Shown here: positions 52,525-61,197 of the stretch, piece after piece
How positions within the stretch are numbered: the stretch's first letter is position 1
Layout: every line of letters starts with the position of its first letter
Assembly: GCA_031414415.1 (NCBI GenBank)
Contig: JANNVK010000088.1
Span: forward strand, 36,741-100,740
Length of the DNA stretch: 64,000 nt
Origin: JANNVK01 sp031414415
GTDB lineage: Bacteria; Acidobacteriota; Blastocatellia; Pyrinomonadales; Pyrinomonadaceae
Direction: 5' to 3'
The notes under the pieces: model-generated
Database searches by the model: none
The model's input: the letters and a program-made list of their open reading frames with translations, nothing else
What the model was told of the DNA's origin: nothing
Position numbers and translations under genes: made by a program

Positions 52525-54384
52525 TTAGACTGTCGCACCAGGATAACTAACTCCAAGTTTGCTTTCCTCACTTTCTGCTAAAGTGTTTACTAATTCATAG
52601 TGAAAATAAACAAAATTTGCGGCAACTGGTGGTTGAACGCGTTTGTCATACATCTCACGCGAACGGTCAATTGCTTCTTTTAATCTTTCATATAAATCGT
52701 TTGATTCGCGACCTTCTTTGACCTTTTGTTCATTGTAAAGTTTAATTTCTGAAACTAATAATCGAGCAAATCGACGTGCATCGTTGTGCAAACGACGTTC
52801 ATCTTCAGCAACATCAATCGGTAAATCAACATTTCTGTCGCTAAATCGTGGTTTTGGTGCAACTTCTGCAACAGTTTCGGAAACTACTTCAACTGGAACA
52901 CTTTCAACTTCTGATACAACAGGCTTTTCAATTTCAAAAGGTTTGACTTCTTCAGATTTGGTAATAGTTTCAAAGTCATCTTTTAGAAACGCTTGCGTTG
53001 ATGAAAAATCAGCAAATTCTTCGGTTTTAGGAACTTCAAAAGCAGTTGATTCAAATGGATAATCTACCGTTTTTGGTGATTCAAAATCGTAATTTTCTTT
53101 AATATCAAACTGTGATTCAGTTTTGAAATCAGGAACAGAATCATTTGAATCAAACGAAATATCTTCCGCAGAAACGATAGGTTCAGAAGGTTCTATTTTA
53201 AAATCTTTCGAATAATCTTCAGCCTCATATTTAGGTTCGTCCCAAGCTGAAGTTGTTTCAAATTCTTTAAATTTTTCTTCCTCTAATTCAACAAGTGCTG
53301 GAGCTTCAGCGACAAATGTTTCTTCAACAAAACCAATTTGTTCTGGCTCAACTTCTTTTACTTCTTCAATTTGTTCGTATTCAACAGGCGAAAAAGATTC
53401 AGTTTCAACAGGCGAAAAAGATTCAGTAAAAACAGGAACTGGTTCAAAGGTTTCAATAGGTTGATATTTTTCAACTTCTTGCTCTACCTCAAAACTTGAA
53501 ACTGTTTCAGGTTCAGGCATATTTTCAACAATTGGCGATTCGATTGCAGGAATTGCGGCAATTGAAGTTTTTGGTGCAGGTGTTCTGGCAGAAGCCAAAA
53601 GATCGACCGTTAAACCGGCAATTCGCACCAAAGTTTCTAACGCTTGAATATTTAAATCAGAACCATCTGCATAAAGAGCTGCAACTCCACGACCGCGAAC
53701 AACTAAAGGTATTGCGGTTTGGTTAACAGGTGATTCATACCCGATTTTATTGAGATAAAGATTTGCGTCTTCATAATCTGCATTTGTTGAAGTTTCAGTT
53801 AAATTTGTTTTAACTGAAGAACCGAGAATTGTGGCAGATGATGTTGGGAAAAATATTTCCTTTATTAAGCCATCGTTTTCTGGTTTTTGAGCTCCAAATG
53901 TTCGCCAACCAACAAAATGTTCATTTTTGATGATGAAAAAAGCACCTCGTGAGGCAAAATTTTCTGCGTGGCGGACAAGAGTTTTCAAAATTTCAGCTTG
54001 CGAAGTCATTTCACTGATTTCATAAACTGCATTTCTGAATTTCTCAGAAAGTTCAGCTGTGTTATCAACAACTTCAACTGCTGTTGGTTCTTGTAATTTT
54101 TCAGCTTCCGCCATTGCGGTTGCCGTTATTCTTGCACCTTCATCTTTTGAAAGACGCAAATGCTCGACCACGGCTTCTCTAAAGCCCGGATCTAACTCTC
54201 GCTCAGCATTAATTTTGCTAAAAGCATCTTGAAAAACAACATCAAATTGTTCTTTTTGTTTTTCAAGCTGTATTTCAACTTTTTCTTGTAGCTGAGATAT
54301 TTCTTGCCTCGTTTCGGCAACTATTGTCTTGAGGTAGCTCTCGAACTCCGTTCGCAGACTATTTTCAAGTTCTTCACTGTTCAC
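52525..54384 (-). CDS. Uncharacterised protein with coiled coil, GAF-like domain and long acidic repeat region
   Basis: From GTG 54384 (GGAGG 9 nt upstream decides the start) the product is 619 residues. Residues about 5-60 are a coiled coil (EISQLQEKVEIQLEKQKEQFD). Residues about 115-265 look like a GAF-type sensor domain (AEILKTLVRHAENFASRGAFFII, then RGRGVAALYADGSD). A long low-complexity acidic section follows (about 290-510), including a doubled SFSPVE motif and many Glu/Pro/Phe. A conserved helical C-terminus (DVAEDERRLHNDARRFARLLVSEIKLYNE) closes it. There is no membrane segment. The architecture suggests a regulatory or polar scaffold protein; the function is not known. Confidence 0.78.
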   Translation of the reverse strand: MNSEELENSLRTEFESYLKTIVAETRQEISQLQEKVEIQLEKQKEQFDVVFQDAFSKINAERELDPGFREAVVEHLRLSKDEGARITATAMAEAEKLQEPTAVEVVDNTAELSEKFRNAVYEISEMTSQAEILKTLVRHAENFASRGAFFIIKNEHFVGWRTFGAQKPENDGLIKEIFFPTSSATILGSSVKTNLTETSTNADYEDANLYLNKIGYESPVNQTAIPLVVRGRGVAALYADGSDLNIQALETLVRIAGLTVDLLASARTPAPKTSIAAIPAIESPIVENMPEPETVSSFEVEQEVEKYQPIETFEPVPVFTESFSPVETESFSPVEYEQIEEVKEVEPEQIGFVEETFVAEAPALVELEEEKFKEFETTSAWDEPKYEAEDYSKDFKIEPSEPIVSAEDISFDSNDSVPDFKTESQFDIKENYDFESPKTVDYPFESTAFEVPKTEEFADFSSTQAFLKDDFETITKSEEVKPFEIEKPVVSEVESVPVEVVSETVAEVAPKPRFSDRNVDLPIDVAEDERRLHNDARRFARLLVSEIKLYNEQKVKEGRESNDLYERLKEAIDRSREMYDKRVQPPVAANFVYFHYELVNTLAESEESKLGVSYPGATV

Positions 54385-54578
54385 GTTTAATTTCCTCCGA
54401 TATAAACACACGCCCAAGGAATGATTTGGATTTGGCGAAGTTAGGTGATAAAAATTTTTTACTAGAGATTATCGCAACATTCGTTCACAATGTTACATTT
54501 TTATTATGAACTTACGAGCCTTAATATGTCAAGAAACTTCTTTTTACATTGTTGTTTTTTTTGTTTAAATAGAACGTT

Positions 54579-55136
54579 TTAGGAAACTACAACCTGAATT
54601 TCTGGGTCAATTTCTTCTTTAATCATATTTTCAATCGCATTAAGAGTTCCTGTCAGAGAACTTGGGCAACTTCCGCAAGCACCTTCATAACGAATTTTAA
54701 GAATATTATTTTCAAGCTCAAGAATTTCTAACCAGCCACCATCACTCGCTAAAAATGGACGAATTTTTTCGTCTAAAAGCTCATTTATTCTAGCAATTAC
54801 AGGATTATCGCTCAAGGCAACACCAATTGCACCACCAATTTTTTCGCTCGCTCGATTTGTAGTAATTGCTGCTTCTGCGGCTCTGATTGGGACTGCCAAA
54901 TTTGGCAAAAGATCGTCCCAATCTGATTCGTCTGTCTTTTCAACAGTAATCATTTTGTCCATATAAAACACCGAAACAACATCGCCAATATCAAAAATTG
55001 ATTTTGCGAGCGAGTTTTTTTCAGCATCTGCGGCAACTTTAAATGAATGCGAAGTTCCATGCGAAACTGGTTCTTTCAAAATAAATTTAACAGCGTTTGG
55101 ATTCGGTGTTTCTTGTATATCAGCGATTTTAGGCAT
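54579..55136 (-). CDS. NifU-like Fe-S scaffold protein (Nfu with N-terminal domain)
   Basis: A 185-residue protein that carries and delivers iron-sulfur clusters. Residues 1-90 form the Nfu N-terminal domain (ETPNPNAVKFILKEPV, FDIGDVVSVFYMDKMITVEK). Residues about 110-185 are the NifU C-terminal domain (LDEKIRPFLASDGGWLEILELE) with the cluster-binding CGSC pair in GACGSCPSSLTGTL. The Cys-x2-Cys is intact. The gene is monocistronic. A 14-bp palindrome lies about 30 bp upstream of its start and might regulate it. Confidence 0.92.
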   Translation of the reverse strand: MPKIADIQETPNPNAVKFILKEPVSHGTSHSFKVAADAEKNSLAKSIFDIGDVVSVFYMDKMITVEKTDESDWDDLLPNLAVPIRAAEAAITTNRASEKIGGAIGVALSDNPVIARINELLDEKIRPFLASDGGWLEILELENNILKIRYEGACGSCPSSLTGTLNAIENMIKEEIDPEIQVVVS

Positions 55137-55166
55137 TAAAAATGTTCCTTATTTGTCAAAAAAGTC

Positions 55167-55180
55167 GATTCAATTGAATC
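55167..55180. promoter_or_regulatory. 14-bp perfect palindrome upstream of nfu-like gene
   Basis: GATTCAATTGAATC is perfectly symmetric and lies about 30 bp upstream of the Nfu start and 110 bp upstream of the divergent DASS transporter. No known iron or Fe-S regulator site matches it clearly. Confidence 0.4.
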
Positions 55181-55291
55181 TTGACAATTAAGTAAACATT
55201 ATAACTTTTATTTTTATAATTTTCACGTTTTGTGGAAAAAATTAAATTTCGTGTTAATCTAGCTAAAAAATCTTCGCGAGTTAAATAACAA

Positions 55292-56701
55292 ATGCAAAAA
55301 ACTTGGGTTAAGTGGTTAATAGTATTGAGTTGTGGCTTAGGAATTTGGCTTTTTCCCACACCGGAAGGAATTTCCAGAGAGTCTTGGACACTTTTTGCGA
55401 TTTTTATTGCGACGATTGTCGGTTCAATTGTCCAACCTTTAACTGGAAGTGCAATGGTTTTAATCGGTGTTGTTTTGTCAGCACTTTTCGGAGCAGTAAA
55501 AATTGATAAATCACTCGCTGGTTACGGCGATCCGGTTGTATGGCTCGTTTTAGCAGCTTTTTTTCTTTCTCGGGCGATGATAAAAACCGGACTCGGACAC
55601 AGAATTGCACTAATTCTCGTCAGAAAACTTGGTGGAAAAACTCTCGGACTTGGTTATTCACTAATTTGCACAGATTTTTTGTTAGCTTCGATGATTCCAT
55701 CAAATGGTGCAAGAGCTGGCGGAATTATTTTGCCAATCGCGAGAAGTGTTTGCGAAACTTACGATTCTCGTCCAGATGATGGAACCGCAGGCAAACTCGG
55801 CAGTTTTTTGATGGCGTTGCTTTATCAAACTGATATAATAATTTGTGCGACTTTCATAACTGGTCAGGCTTCAAATTTTATTATCGCCGATCTTGTCAGC
55901 AAAAATACCGAAATAAAACTAACGCATTTAAATTGGTTTTCTGCCGCAATTATTCCGTCCATAATTTCGTTAATTGTTGTTCCACTCGTGATTTACAAAT
56001 TTTTTCCGCCAGAAATTAAGGAAACTCCAAATGCCGCAAAATTTGCCTCTGATGAGTTATCAAAGCTCGGAACAATTTCACGTATTGAGAAAATTTTATT
56101 CGCAGTTTTTATAGCTGTAGTTTTTACTTGGGCGACAAAAGGTTATTTCCACGATCTAGACACGACAGTTGTCGCTCTCACTGGAATCGCAATTTTACTG
56201 TTAACTAAAGTGTTGGAATGGAAAGACTTAACTAATGAATCTAGTGCTTGGGAAGTTTTTATTTGGTACGGCGGACTTGTTCAGATGGCGAAAATTTTAG
56301 GCGAAACAGGCTTGACGAAAATGTTTGCAGAAACCGTTGCGAGTTACACAAATGGTTGGAGTTGGATTTTGGCTCTTTCGGTTTTGGCTTTGGTTTATTT
56401 CTATGCTCATTACGCTTTCGCCTCAATTACCGCTCATGTTTTGGCGATGTTTATTCCGTTTTTAGTAGTTTCAATTGCGGTTGGAACGCCTGTCGGACTT
56501 GCAGTTTTGTTGCTCACATATTTTTCAAATCTCAACGCCAGTTTAACTCATTATGGCACAACTCCAGCACCGATCTATTTTGGACTCGGTTATGTGCCGC
56601 AAAAAACTTGGTGGAAAATCGGTTTAATTGCGTCAGTAATAAATATCACGATTTGGTCAACAATCGGAGCAGCTTGGTGGAAACTTCTCGGTTGGTGGTG
56701 A
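55292..56701 (+). CDS. DASS-family (SLC13) sodium/anion symporter
   Basis: A 469-residue inner-membrane carrier with about 11-12 helices, related to dicarboxylate/sulfate sodium symporters (CitT, YflS). Visible family features are the amphipathic motif IPSNGARAGGIILPIARSVC, the paired hairpin FFLSRAMIKTGLGHRIALIL and the C-terminal LNASLTHYGTTPAPIYFGLGYV, which form the ion and substrate site. The likely substrates are di- or tricarboxylates; sulfate is not excluded. It is convergent with cstA, and both are probably carbon-uptake genes. Confidence 0.92.
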   Translation: MQKTWVKWLIVLSCGLGIWLFPTPEGISRESWTLFAIFIATIVGSIVQPLTGSAMVLIGVVLSALFGAVKIDKSLAGYGDPVVWLVLAAFFLSRAMIKTGLGHRIALILVRKLGGKTLGLGYSLICTDFLLASMIPSNGARAGGIILPIARSVCETYDSRPDDGTAGKLGSFLMALLYQTDIIICATFITGQASNFIIADLVSKNTEIKLTHLNWFSAAIIPSIISLIVVPLVIYKFFPPEIKETPNAAKFASDELSKLGTISRIEKILFAVFIAVVFTWATKGYFHDLDTTVVALTGIAILLLTKVLEWKDLTNESSAWEVFIWYGGLVQMAKILGETGLTKMFAETVASYTNGWSWILALSVLALVYFYAHYAFASITAHVLAMFIPFLVVSIAVGTPVGLAVLLLTYFSNLNASLTHYGTTPAPIYFGLGYVPQKTWWKIGLIASVINITIWSTIGAAWWKLLGWW

Positions 56702-56736
56702 GCGATTTTGGATTTGTGATTTTGGATTTGCGATTT

Positions 56737-58416
56737 TCAGACATTTTCCGCGGCAAGCTCGTTTAACTTATCTTTTCGTAATTTGAACATTGCGGAAATA
56801 ATCAAATAAATCGCTAATAAAATTAACGCCAAAGCCGCAATTGCGTTGACAACTTTAATATCAAATCCGTTTGCCGCTTGAAAATTACCAATTACGAGCT
56901 TCGTTAATGCCCAAAGTGTAATTGTCAGAACAAATAGCATCGGTAAAAGCGTGAAAGCAATTCGCTGGCGAGCCTGATAAAGCCAAGCTGTAATCGATAG
57001 CAACGTTAATCCCGCAAGCAATTGATTTGACGCACCAAAAAGCGTCCAAAAATCGATGTAACTTCCTTTTTGTGCCGTGAAAACTAAAACAAAAGGCAAC
57101 GCAACGGTAATAATCATTCCAAAAACTGCACCAATTCTTCCTTTTAAACCGAAAAGCTCTTGGACAATCATTCGCCCGAGACGCATACAAACGTCTAAAG
57201 TGTCGAAAACAAAGGTCGAAAAAGCCATCGCACCAAAAGTTATCGCGAATGGTAGATTTTCTTTGCCGATAATAATTGTCAGAAAATTACCAATTCCGTT
57301 ACCATAAATTTTACCTGCGGACTGACCTTTAACCGCTTCGCTGGTAACAATCATAATCGTCACAAGTGCAATAAACGCAACAAAACCTTCGGCGAGCATC
57401 GCACCATAACCGACGACGTGTGTGTCTGATTCCTTGTCAATTTGTTTTGAAGTTGTGCCTGAGCAAACAAGTCCGTGGAAGCCGGAACACGCCCCGCAAG
57501 CGATAGTTACGAATAAAAAAGGAAACATTGTTCCGGTCATTCCGCCAATGTCGAATGATTTATAAGCTGGCTGAACAATTTCGTAACCGCCAAAAAACAC
57601 GCCCAAAACTCCGACCGCGATTGCCGCATAAAGCACGAATCCGCCGAGATAACCGCGAGGCTGAAGCAATGCCCAAACCGGAACGACCGATGCAACACAG
57701 CAATATATTAAAATTATTATTGACCAACTCAGATGATCGAAAAGCAAAACTGTGGAAAATTTTGTTCCCAAATAAGAAAGTGCAAATGTTGCCGGAACAA
57801 AAATAATTGTCGTCAACCACAGCGGTGGATTAAAAAATCTTTGAACAATTCCGAGAAAAATTGATAACAAAAGATATGCGACACTCGCAAACGCAACCGC
57901 TCCGCCTGGATTAAAACCTTGCATTCCTTCCATCGATTCATCGCCGGAGACAAATGTTCCAGCTGTAATATCAGTAAACGCAACAATTACATAAATCAAA
58001 GCGATAAAAATGAACGCCATCATCGCACGTCCGGCACCAAGTCCGAGTTTGTCTTTTGTGATTTCCGCGATTGATGTTGCACCGTGACGAACTGAAGAAG
58101 TTAAGGCAGAAAAATCGTGAACCGCACCGATCAGAACAACGCCGAGAGCAATCCAAATCAGACAAGGCAACCAACCAAATTGCTGTGCGGCAATAATTGG
58201 ACCGGCGATTGGTCCAGCGGCAGCGATTGCGGAAAAATGCTGTCCAAAGAGATAAAACGGCTTTGTCGGGACAAAATCTTCGCCGTCATTTATTAAATTT
58301 GCCGGAGTTTCGCGAGAATCGTCGAGTTTAAATTGTTTCGCAACCCATCGACCATATGAAAAATAGCCAAATGTGAGCCAAGCTAAAAAGACAACCGCCA
58401 AAATCGCCAACGTCAT
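56737..58416 (-). CDS. cstA: Carbon starvation protein A (CstA family transporter)
   Basis: From ATG 58416 a 559-residue inner-membrane protein with many helices. In other bacteria CstA-family members import peptides or pyruvate in starvation. Family motifs include YFSYGRWVAKQFKLDD near the N-terminus, FGQHFSAIAAAGPIAGPIIAAQQFGWLPCLIW, GAVHDFSALTSSVRHGATSIAEI, and GFHGLVCSGTTSKQID. The frame opens to 58473 but that part is produced by the palindromic repeat at 58446-58463 (peptide CGQECPRS), so 58416 is preferred. The gene is convergent with the DASS transporter. Confidence 0.95.
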   Translation of the reverse strand: MTLAILAVVFLAWLTFGYFSYGRWVAKQFKLDDSRETPANLINDGEDFVPTKPFYLFGQHFSAIAAAGPIAGPIIAAQQFGWLPCLIWIALGVVLIGAVHDFSALTSSVRHGATSIAEITKDKLGLGAGRAMMAFIFIALIYVIVAFTDITAGTFVSGDESMEGMQGFNPGGAVAFASVAYLLLSIFLGIVQRFFNPPLWLTTIIFVPATFALSYLGTKFSTVLLFDHLSWSIIILIYCCVASVVPVWALLQPRGYLGGFVLYAAIAVGVLGVFFGGYEIVQPAYKSFDIGGMTGTMFPFLFVTIACGACSGFHGLVCSGTTSKQIDKESDTHVVGYGAMLAEGFVAFIALVTIMIVTSEAVKGQSAGKIYGNGIGNFLTIIIGKENLPFAITFGAMAFSTFVFDTLDVCMRLGRMIVQELFGLKGRIGAVFGMIITVALPFVLVFTAQKGSYIDFWTLFGASNQLLAGLTLLSITAWLYQARQRIAFTLLPMLFVLTITLWALTKLVIGNFQAANGFDIKVVNAIAALALILLAIYLIISAMFKLRKDKLNELAAENV

Positions 58417-58445
58417 AATTTGTTTACCTCGAAATTGATAGGAAC

Positions 58446-58463
58446 GCGGACACTCTTGTCCGC
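58446..58463. repeat. REP-like palindrome, copy 1
   Basis: GCGGACA-CTCT-TGTCCGC, 7-bp perfect arms. A second symmetric element, AAACGC-ATC-GCGTTT, follows at 58466-58480. An almost identical core occurs at 58545. Confidence 0.75.
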
Positions 58464-58544
58464 ACAAACGCATCGCGTTTGAAAAGTGCTAGATTAAATT
58501 CAACTTGAATATAGACAAAGTTTTTTAAGTTGCCGTGCAACTTT

Positions 58545-58562
58545 GCGGACATGATTGTCCGC
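58545..58562. repeat. REP-like palindrome, copy 2
   Basis: GCGGACA-TGAT-TGTCCGC, the same arms as copy 1, 99 bp further on in the space between cstA and the HEXXH-protein gene. It could also act as a terminator of the upstream minus-strand gene, but it has no T run. Confidence 0.7.
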
Positions 58563-58572
58563 GATCCTCACA

Positions 58573-59208
58573 TTATCTCATCTTTAAACCGGTCATTTCG
58601 GTAATTCTCGGACCTTCGCGTTCGTTTTCGATGAGATTATAACTATTCAGCAAACGTTTCTTAATCCCTTTTTCGTTGACGTAAATCTTGCCATTTAATT
58701 CGCCCAAAACCAATAAATCTAAACCTTCTTGCAAATAATCAGGTTTACCAATTTGAATCATATAGCTTCCGGCAGTTTTGTGAGCTTCCCATTCAAGTTC
58801 GTAAAGCGTTGGATTAAAAGGTAAATCTAAGTCTGCTTTCGAAAAACTTGCGATTGCTTGAGCGAAATCAAAGGCGTGTCGGCTTTCGTGAACGAGCGTT
58901 CCTTCGCAGCCACGTTGTCCACCATTATCAATTGTTTCTTCGGCAAATGTGAGGAAAACCTCGGAAAAAGCATCGTTTAAACTTAGACGCTCGCGTGCGA
59001 TTCGTCTATTCGTAGCAGTCGGATTCGTTACGCCGCAAATGCCCGAAGCATTAACTTTGCTGACCGGAAAAACGCAAATAATCATCTCGGATTCAAGAAT
59101 CGTTTTCGCGATATACCTCTGTGTTTTGTTGCCTCTCGCGAGAACCGTTTCAAAAGCTCGGTCTATAGAATTTGTATATTTTGAGGCAATGCCTGAATCA
59201 AATCTCAT
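58573..59208 (-). CDS. Uncharacterised protein with metallopeptidase-like HEXXH motif
   Basis: A 211-residue soluble protein. HESRH at residues 107-111 fits the zinc-binding HEXXH helix (TLVHESRHAFDF), and Glu residues in LYELEWEAHK (137-141) could be the third ligand, as in gluzincins. The N-terminal part has ICVFPVSKVNASGICGV. There is no signal peptide, so it would act in the cytoplasm. No known family is recognised, so the peptidase call rests on the motif alone. It lies next to the remnant and direct repeat at 59212-59286, at the boundary of the restriction-modification module. Confidence 0.72.
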   Translation of the reverse strand: MRFDSGIASKYTNSIDRAFETVLARGNKTQRYIAKTILESEMIICVFPVSKVNASGICGVTNPTATNRRIARERLSLNDAFSEVFLTFAEETIDNGGQRGCEGTLVHESRHAFDFAQAIASFSKADLDLPFNPTLYELEWEAHKTAGSYMIQIGKPDYLQEGLDLLVLGELNGKIYVNEKGIKKRLLNSYNLIENEREGPRITEMTGLKMR

Positions 59209-59211
59209 AAA

Positions 59212-59286
59212 CTATTTAATTGTTCCAAAACCACACCAGCTATTTTGATTATGCGAAATTATCTCAACATTTTCAGCTTCGTTAAC
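59212..59286 (-). pseudogene. Remnant of methyltransferase 3' end
   Basis: On the minus strand this stretch reads EAENVEIISHNQNSWCGFG followed by TIK and a stop. The C-terminus of the intact methyltransferase (61198-62199) reads the same with one change (W for S), ending KIR. Stops occur upstream in frame, so it is only a C-terminal fragment. It lies at the left boundary of the restriction-modification module. Confidence 0.85.
59217..59280 (+). repeat. Left copy of a 64-bp direct repeat around the R-M module
   Basis: Identical to 61203-61266 except for four bases (60/64), in the same orientation, 1986 bp apart. The repeat corresponds to the 3' end of the methyltransferase gene. The restriction-modification genes lie entirely between the two copies. 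Confidence 0.9.
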
Positions 59287-59303
59287 TTTCTAATACGTTT
59301 GGT

Positions 59304-60209
59304 TTAAAATAATGCAAGTTGTTGTCCGGCGGATATTGCTAAAGTATTTTCGGCATTGTTGGAATTTGGCGTGTAGCTTAATATCAACGCTTCAGTAACT
59401 GCGTTTCGGTTTTCTTCTTTGCCGCCCAAATGATAAAAATGTTCGGTTGTTTCCAACCTGTATTTTGCCCAAAGTGTTTGCAGATAAAGGTTTGTCCGAT
59501 ACTTGTTGCTGTGCCAAGTTGAAACAATAAACTTTGCTTGCGAAGTTCGCAAAAATTGCTCTAAATCAGTTTCGTTTGCTTCGTCCCAACTATCGTAATA
59601 ATCAACGTGTCTGCCGATATACGGCGGATCGCAGTATATCAAACTGTTGGCGGGCAGGTTTGCCAGCGTTGTTTTAAAGTCTTGACAGACAAATATCCAA
59701 TCGTTATTTTCAATAAAAAATTGTACTTGTTTTATCTGATTAAAGATTTTAGTAACGTAAGATTGAGCAAATCTTTCGGGCTTATGTCCGTAAGGCACAT
59801 TAAACCCGAACTTTCGGTTAAATCTAATCATTCCATTAAAACAAGACCGGTTAAGAAACAAAAAATCTAACGGTTGATGTTCAAGGTTAAATTTTTGCCT
59901 AACTTCGTTAAAATATTCTTGACCTTTCCGAGACAACAAAGCACCTTGTTCCTGTAAAAATTCTTTGGCAATCTGCGGTGTAATTTCACCGTTTTTTATC
60001 GCGTTGTAAAAGTTAATTATGTGCGGATTACTGTCGGCAAAAATAGCTTTTTTCGGTTGAACATTGAACCCGACAACACCCGAACCCATAAATGGCTCAA
60101 CCCACACATCAAACGAATCGGCAGGCAGATTTTCAAGAATAAATGAAACTAACTTAGTCTTTTTACCTTGAATTTTAACAGGCGGAACAAAGATTTTTCC
60201 GTTACTCAT
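59304..60209 (-). CDS. DNA N6-adenine methyltransferase, D12 class (EcoRV-type modification enzyme)
   Basis: From ATG 60209 a 301-residue methyltransferase that protects the host DNA. It has the SAM site FVEPFMGSGVVGFNV (motif I), LFLNRSCFNGMIRFNRKFGFNVPYG typical of the D12 (Dam) class, and the catalytic DPPY in IYCDPPYIGRHVDYYD (motif IV). It overlaps the restriction gene stop by 8 bp, downstream of it on the same strand. As the partner of an EcoRV-like nuclease it is expected to methylate the first A of GATATC. The frame extends to 60305, but the restriction gene occupies that part. Confidence 0.93.
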   Translation of the reverse strand: MSNGKIFVPPVKIQGKKTKLVSFILENLPADSFDVWVEPFMGSGVVGFNVQPKKAIFADSNPHIINFYNAIKNGEITPQIAKEFLQEQGALLSRKGQEYFNEVRQKFNLEHQPLDFLFLNRSCFNGMIRFNRKFGFNVPYGHKPERFAQSYVTKIFNQIKQVQFFIENNDWIFVCQDFKTTLANLPANSLIYCDPPYIGRHVDYYDSWDEANETDLEQFLRTSQAKFIVSTWHSNKYRTNLYLQTLWAKYRLETTEHFYHLGGKEENRNAVTEALILSYTPNSNNAENTLAISAGQQLALF

Positions 60210-61116
60210 CTTCACCGCCTTGGGTATTTCCGGAAGTTTTTTTCGGCAGAACATTTTGAGTAATCCACCCATCATCTTTACCTTTGAATCTGAGATAGCT
60301 TTCAATATCCGTAATCTTTACGATTTTCTCAACTTCCTTACCTTTCTTCTTTACAGTTTTGGTGATTGGTTTGCCTTCATCATCAGTTTTCGTAATGTCT
60401 CCGTAGTTTGTCCAATACTCGTTAAACCAACTTTCTCCCAACTTAGAAAAAATGCCGTTACCTTGCTGAATATCGCTGATGTGTTCGATGCTTCCGATAT
60501 TTGCCGTGTTTCCGCTTCCGCTTTTGTCGCCCGCAATTCTCCATTTTTCCTGTGCAAAAAACTCAAAATTACTGATTACGGATTGAATTTCGTTAAGCTG
60601 TGTAAGCTTGTAAACCTCAGTTTCTGACAAATCGGTTAAAGTGTTTCGAGAATAAATTACGCCCAAACAATAATGCCCAAAATATTGATTGTATGGAAAT
60701 TGTATATTTTTAGTGCTGTTTTGGTCAGTAAAATACTCGCCGTGCGAACCTAAAGTAAAGCCGTTACAAAAGTTTTCGTCTTTACGATATGTAGTTTTCA
60801 AGTCAACGGCAAATTTTATACTTGAATCTTCTTTGGAGACGAAAGAAATATCAGGATACCAATTTTGATGTTCAGCCAAAACAAGTTCGTAATTATGTTG
60901 ATTAGCAAACTCTAAAAACTTTGAGAACAAATGAATTTCAAGAATTTTGGAAACGATTTTGGTATCAGCCGAGATCGTGTAGATATTTTCAAACACATCA
61001 ATAAAACCTTTAATTGTCCATTGCTTATCATCTGTTGAAACATAATCTTTCAGCGTTAGGGCAAAAATTTGCAAGCGTTGTAGAAACTCTGTTTTTATTT
61101 GTTCATTATCGTTCAT
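60202..61116 (-). CDS. EcoRV-like type II restriction endonuclease (predicted GATATC)
   Basis: From ATG 61116 a 304-residue nuclease, clearly related to EcoRV. It shares ADTKIVSKILEI (EcoRV Glu45 region, here Glu60), NWYPDISF with Asp89 (EcoRV Asp74), VDLKTTY with Asp105 and Lys107 (Asp90 and Lys92), and GFTLGSHGEYF. It also shares the recognition-loop segment AGDKSGSGNTANIGS. That loop in EcoRV (AGDLAGSGNTTNIGS) makes the base contacts, so GATATC specificity is predicted. The C-terminus carries an extra about 60 residues, Lys-rich (KTVKKKGKEVEKIVK). No controller gene is present. It is upstream of, and overlaps, its methyltransferase. Confidence 0.94.
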   Translation of the reverse strand: MNDNEQIKTEFLQRLQIFALTLKDYVSTDDKQWTIKGFIDVFENIYTISADTKIVSKILEIHLFSKFLEFANQHNYELVLAEHQNWYPDISFVSKEDSSIKFAVDLKTTYRKDENFCNGFTLGSHGEYFTDQNSTKNIQFPYNQYFGHYCLGVIYSRNTLTDLSETEVYKLTQLNEIQSVISNFEFFAQEKWRIAGDKSGSGNTANIGSIEHISDIQQGNGIFSKLGESWFNEYWTNYGDITKTDDEGKPITKTVKKKGKEVEKIVKITDIESYLRFKGKDDGWITQNVLPKKTSGNTQGGEDE

Positions 61117-61197
61117 GCTCTTCAATCTCAAGCTAAAACATCTCAATTTACTGAAATAAATAGACTAGAATATTTTGGATAAAATTATTCCTAAATC

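Noticed and set aside
55181..55205. TTGACA with TATAAC as a promoter of the DASS gene
   Set aside because: The spacer is only 13 nt; a later TATAAT is 28 nt away. Neither fits a sigma-70 promoter.
56702..56736. Repeated GATTTTGGATTTGTGATTTTGGATTTGCGATTTT between genes
   Set aside because: Simple local repetition after the DASS gene stop, without hairpin or T run; no function can be supported.
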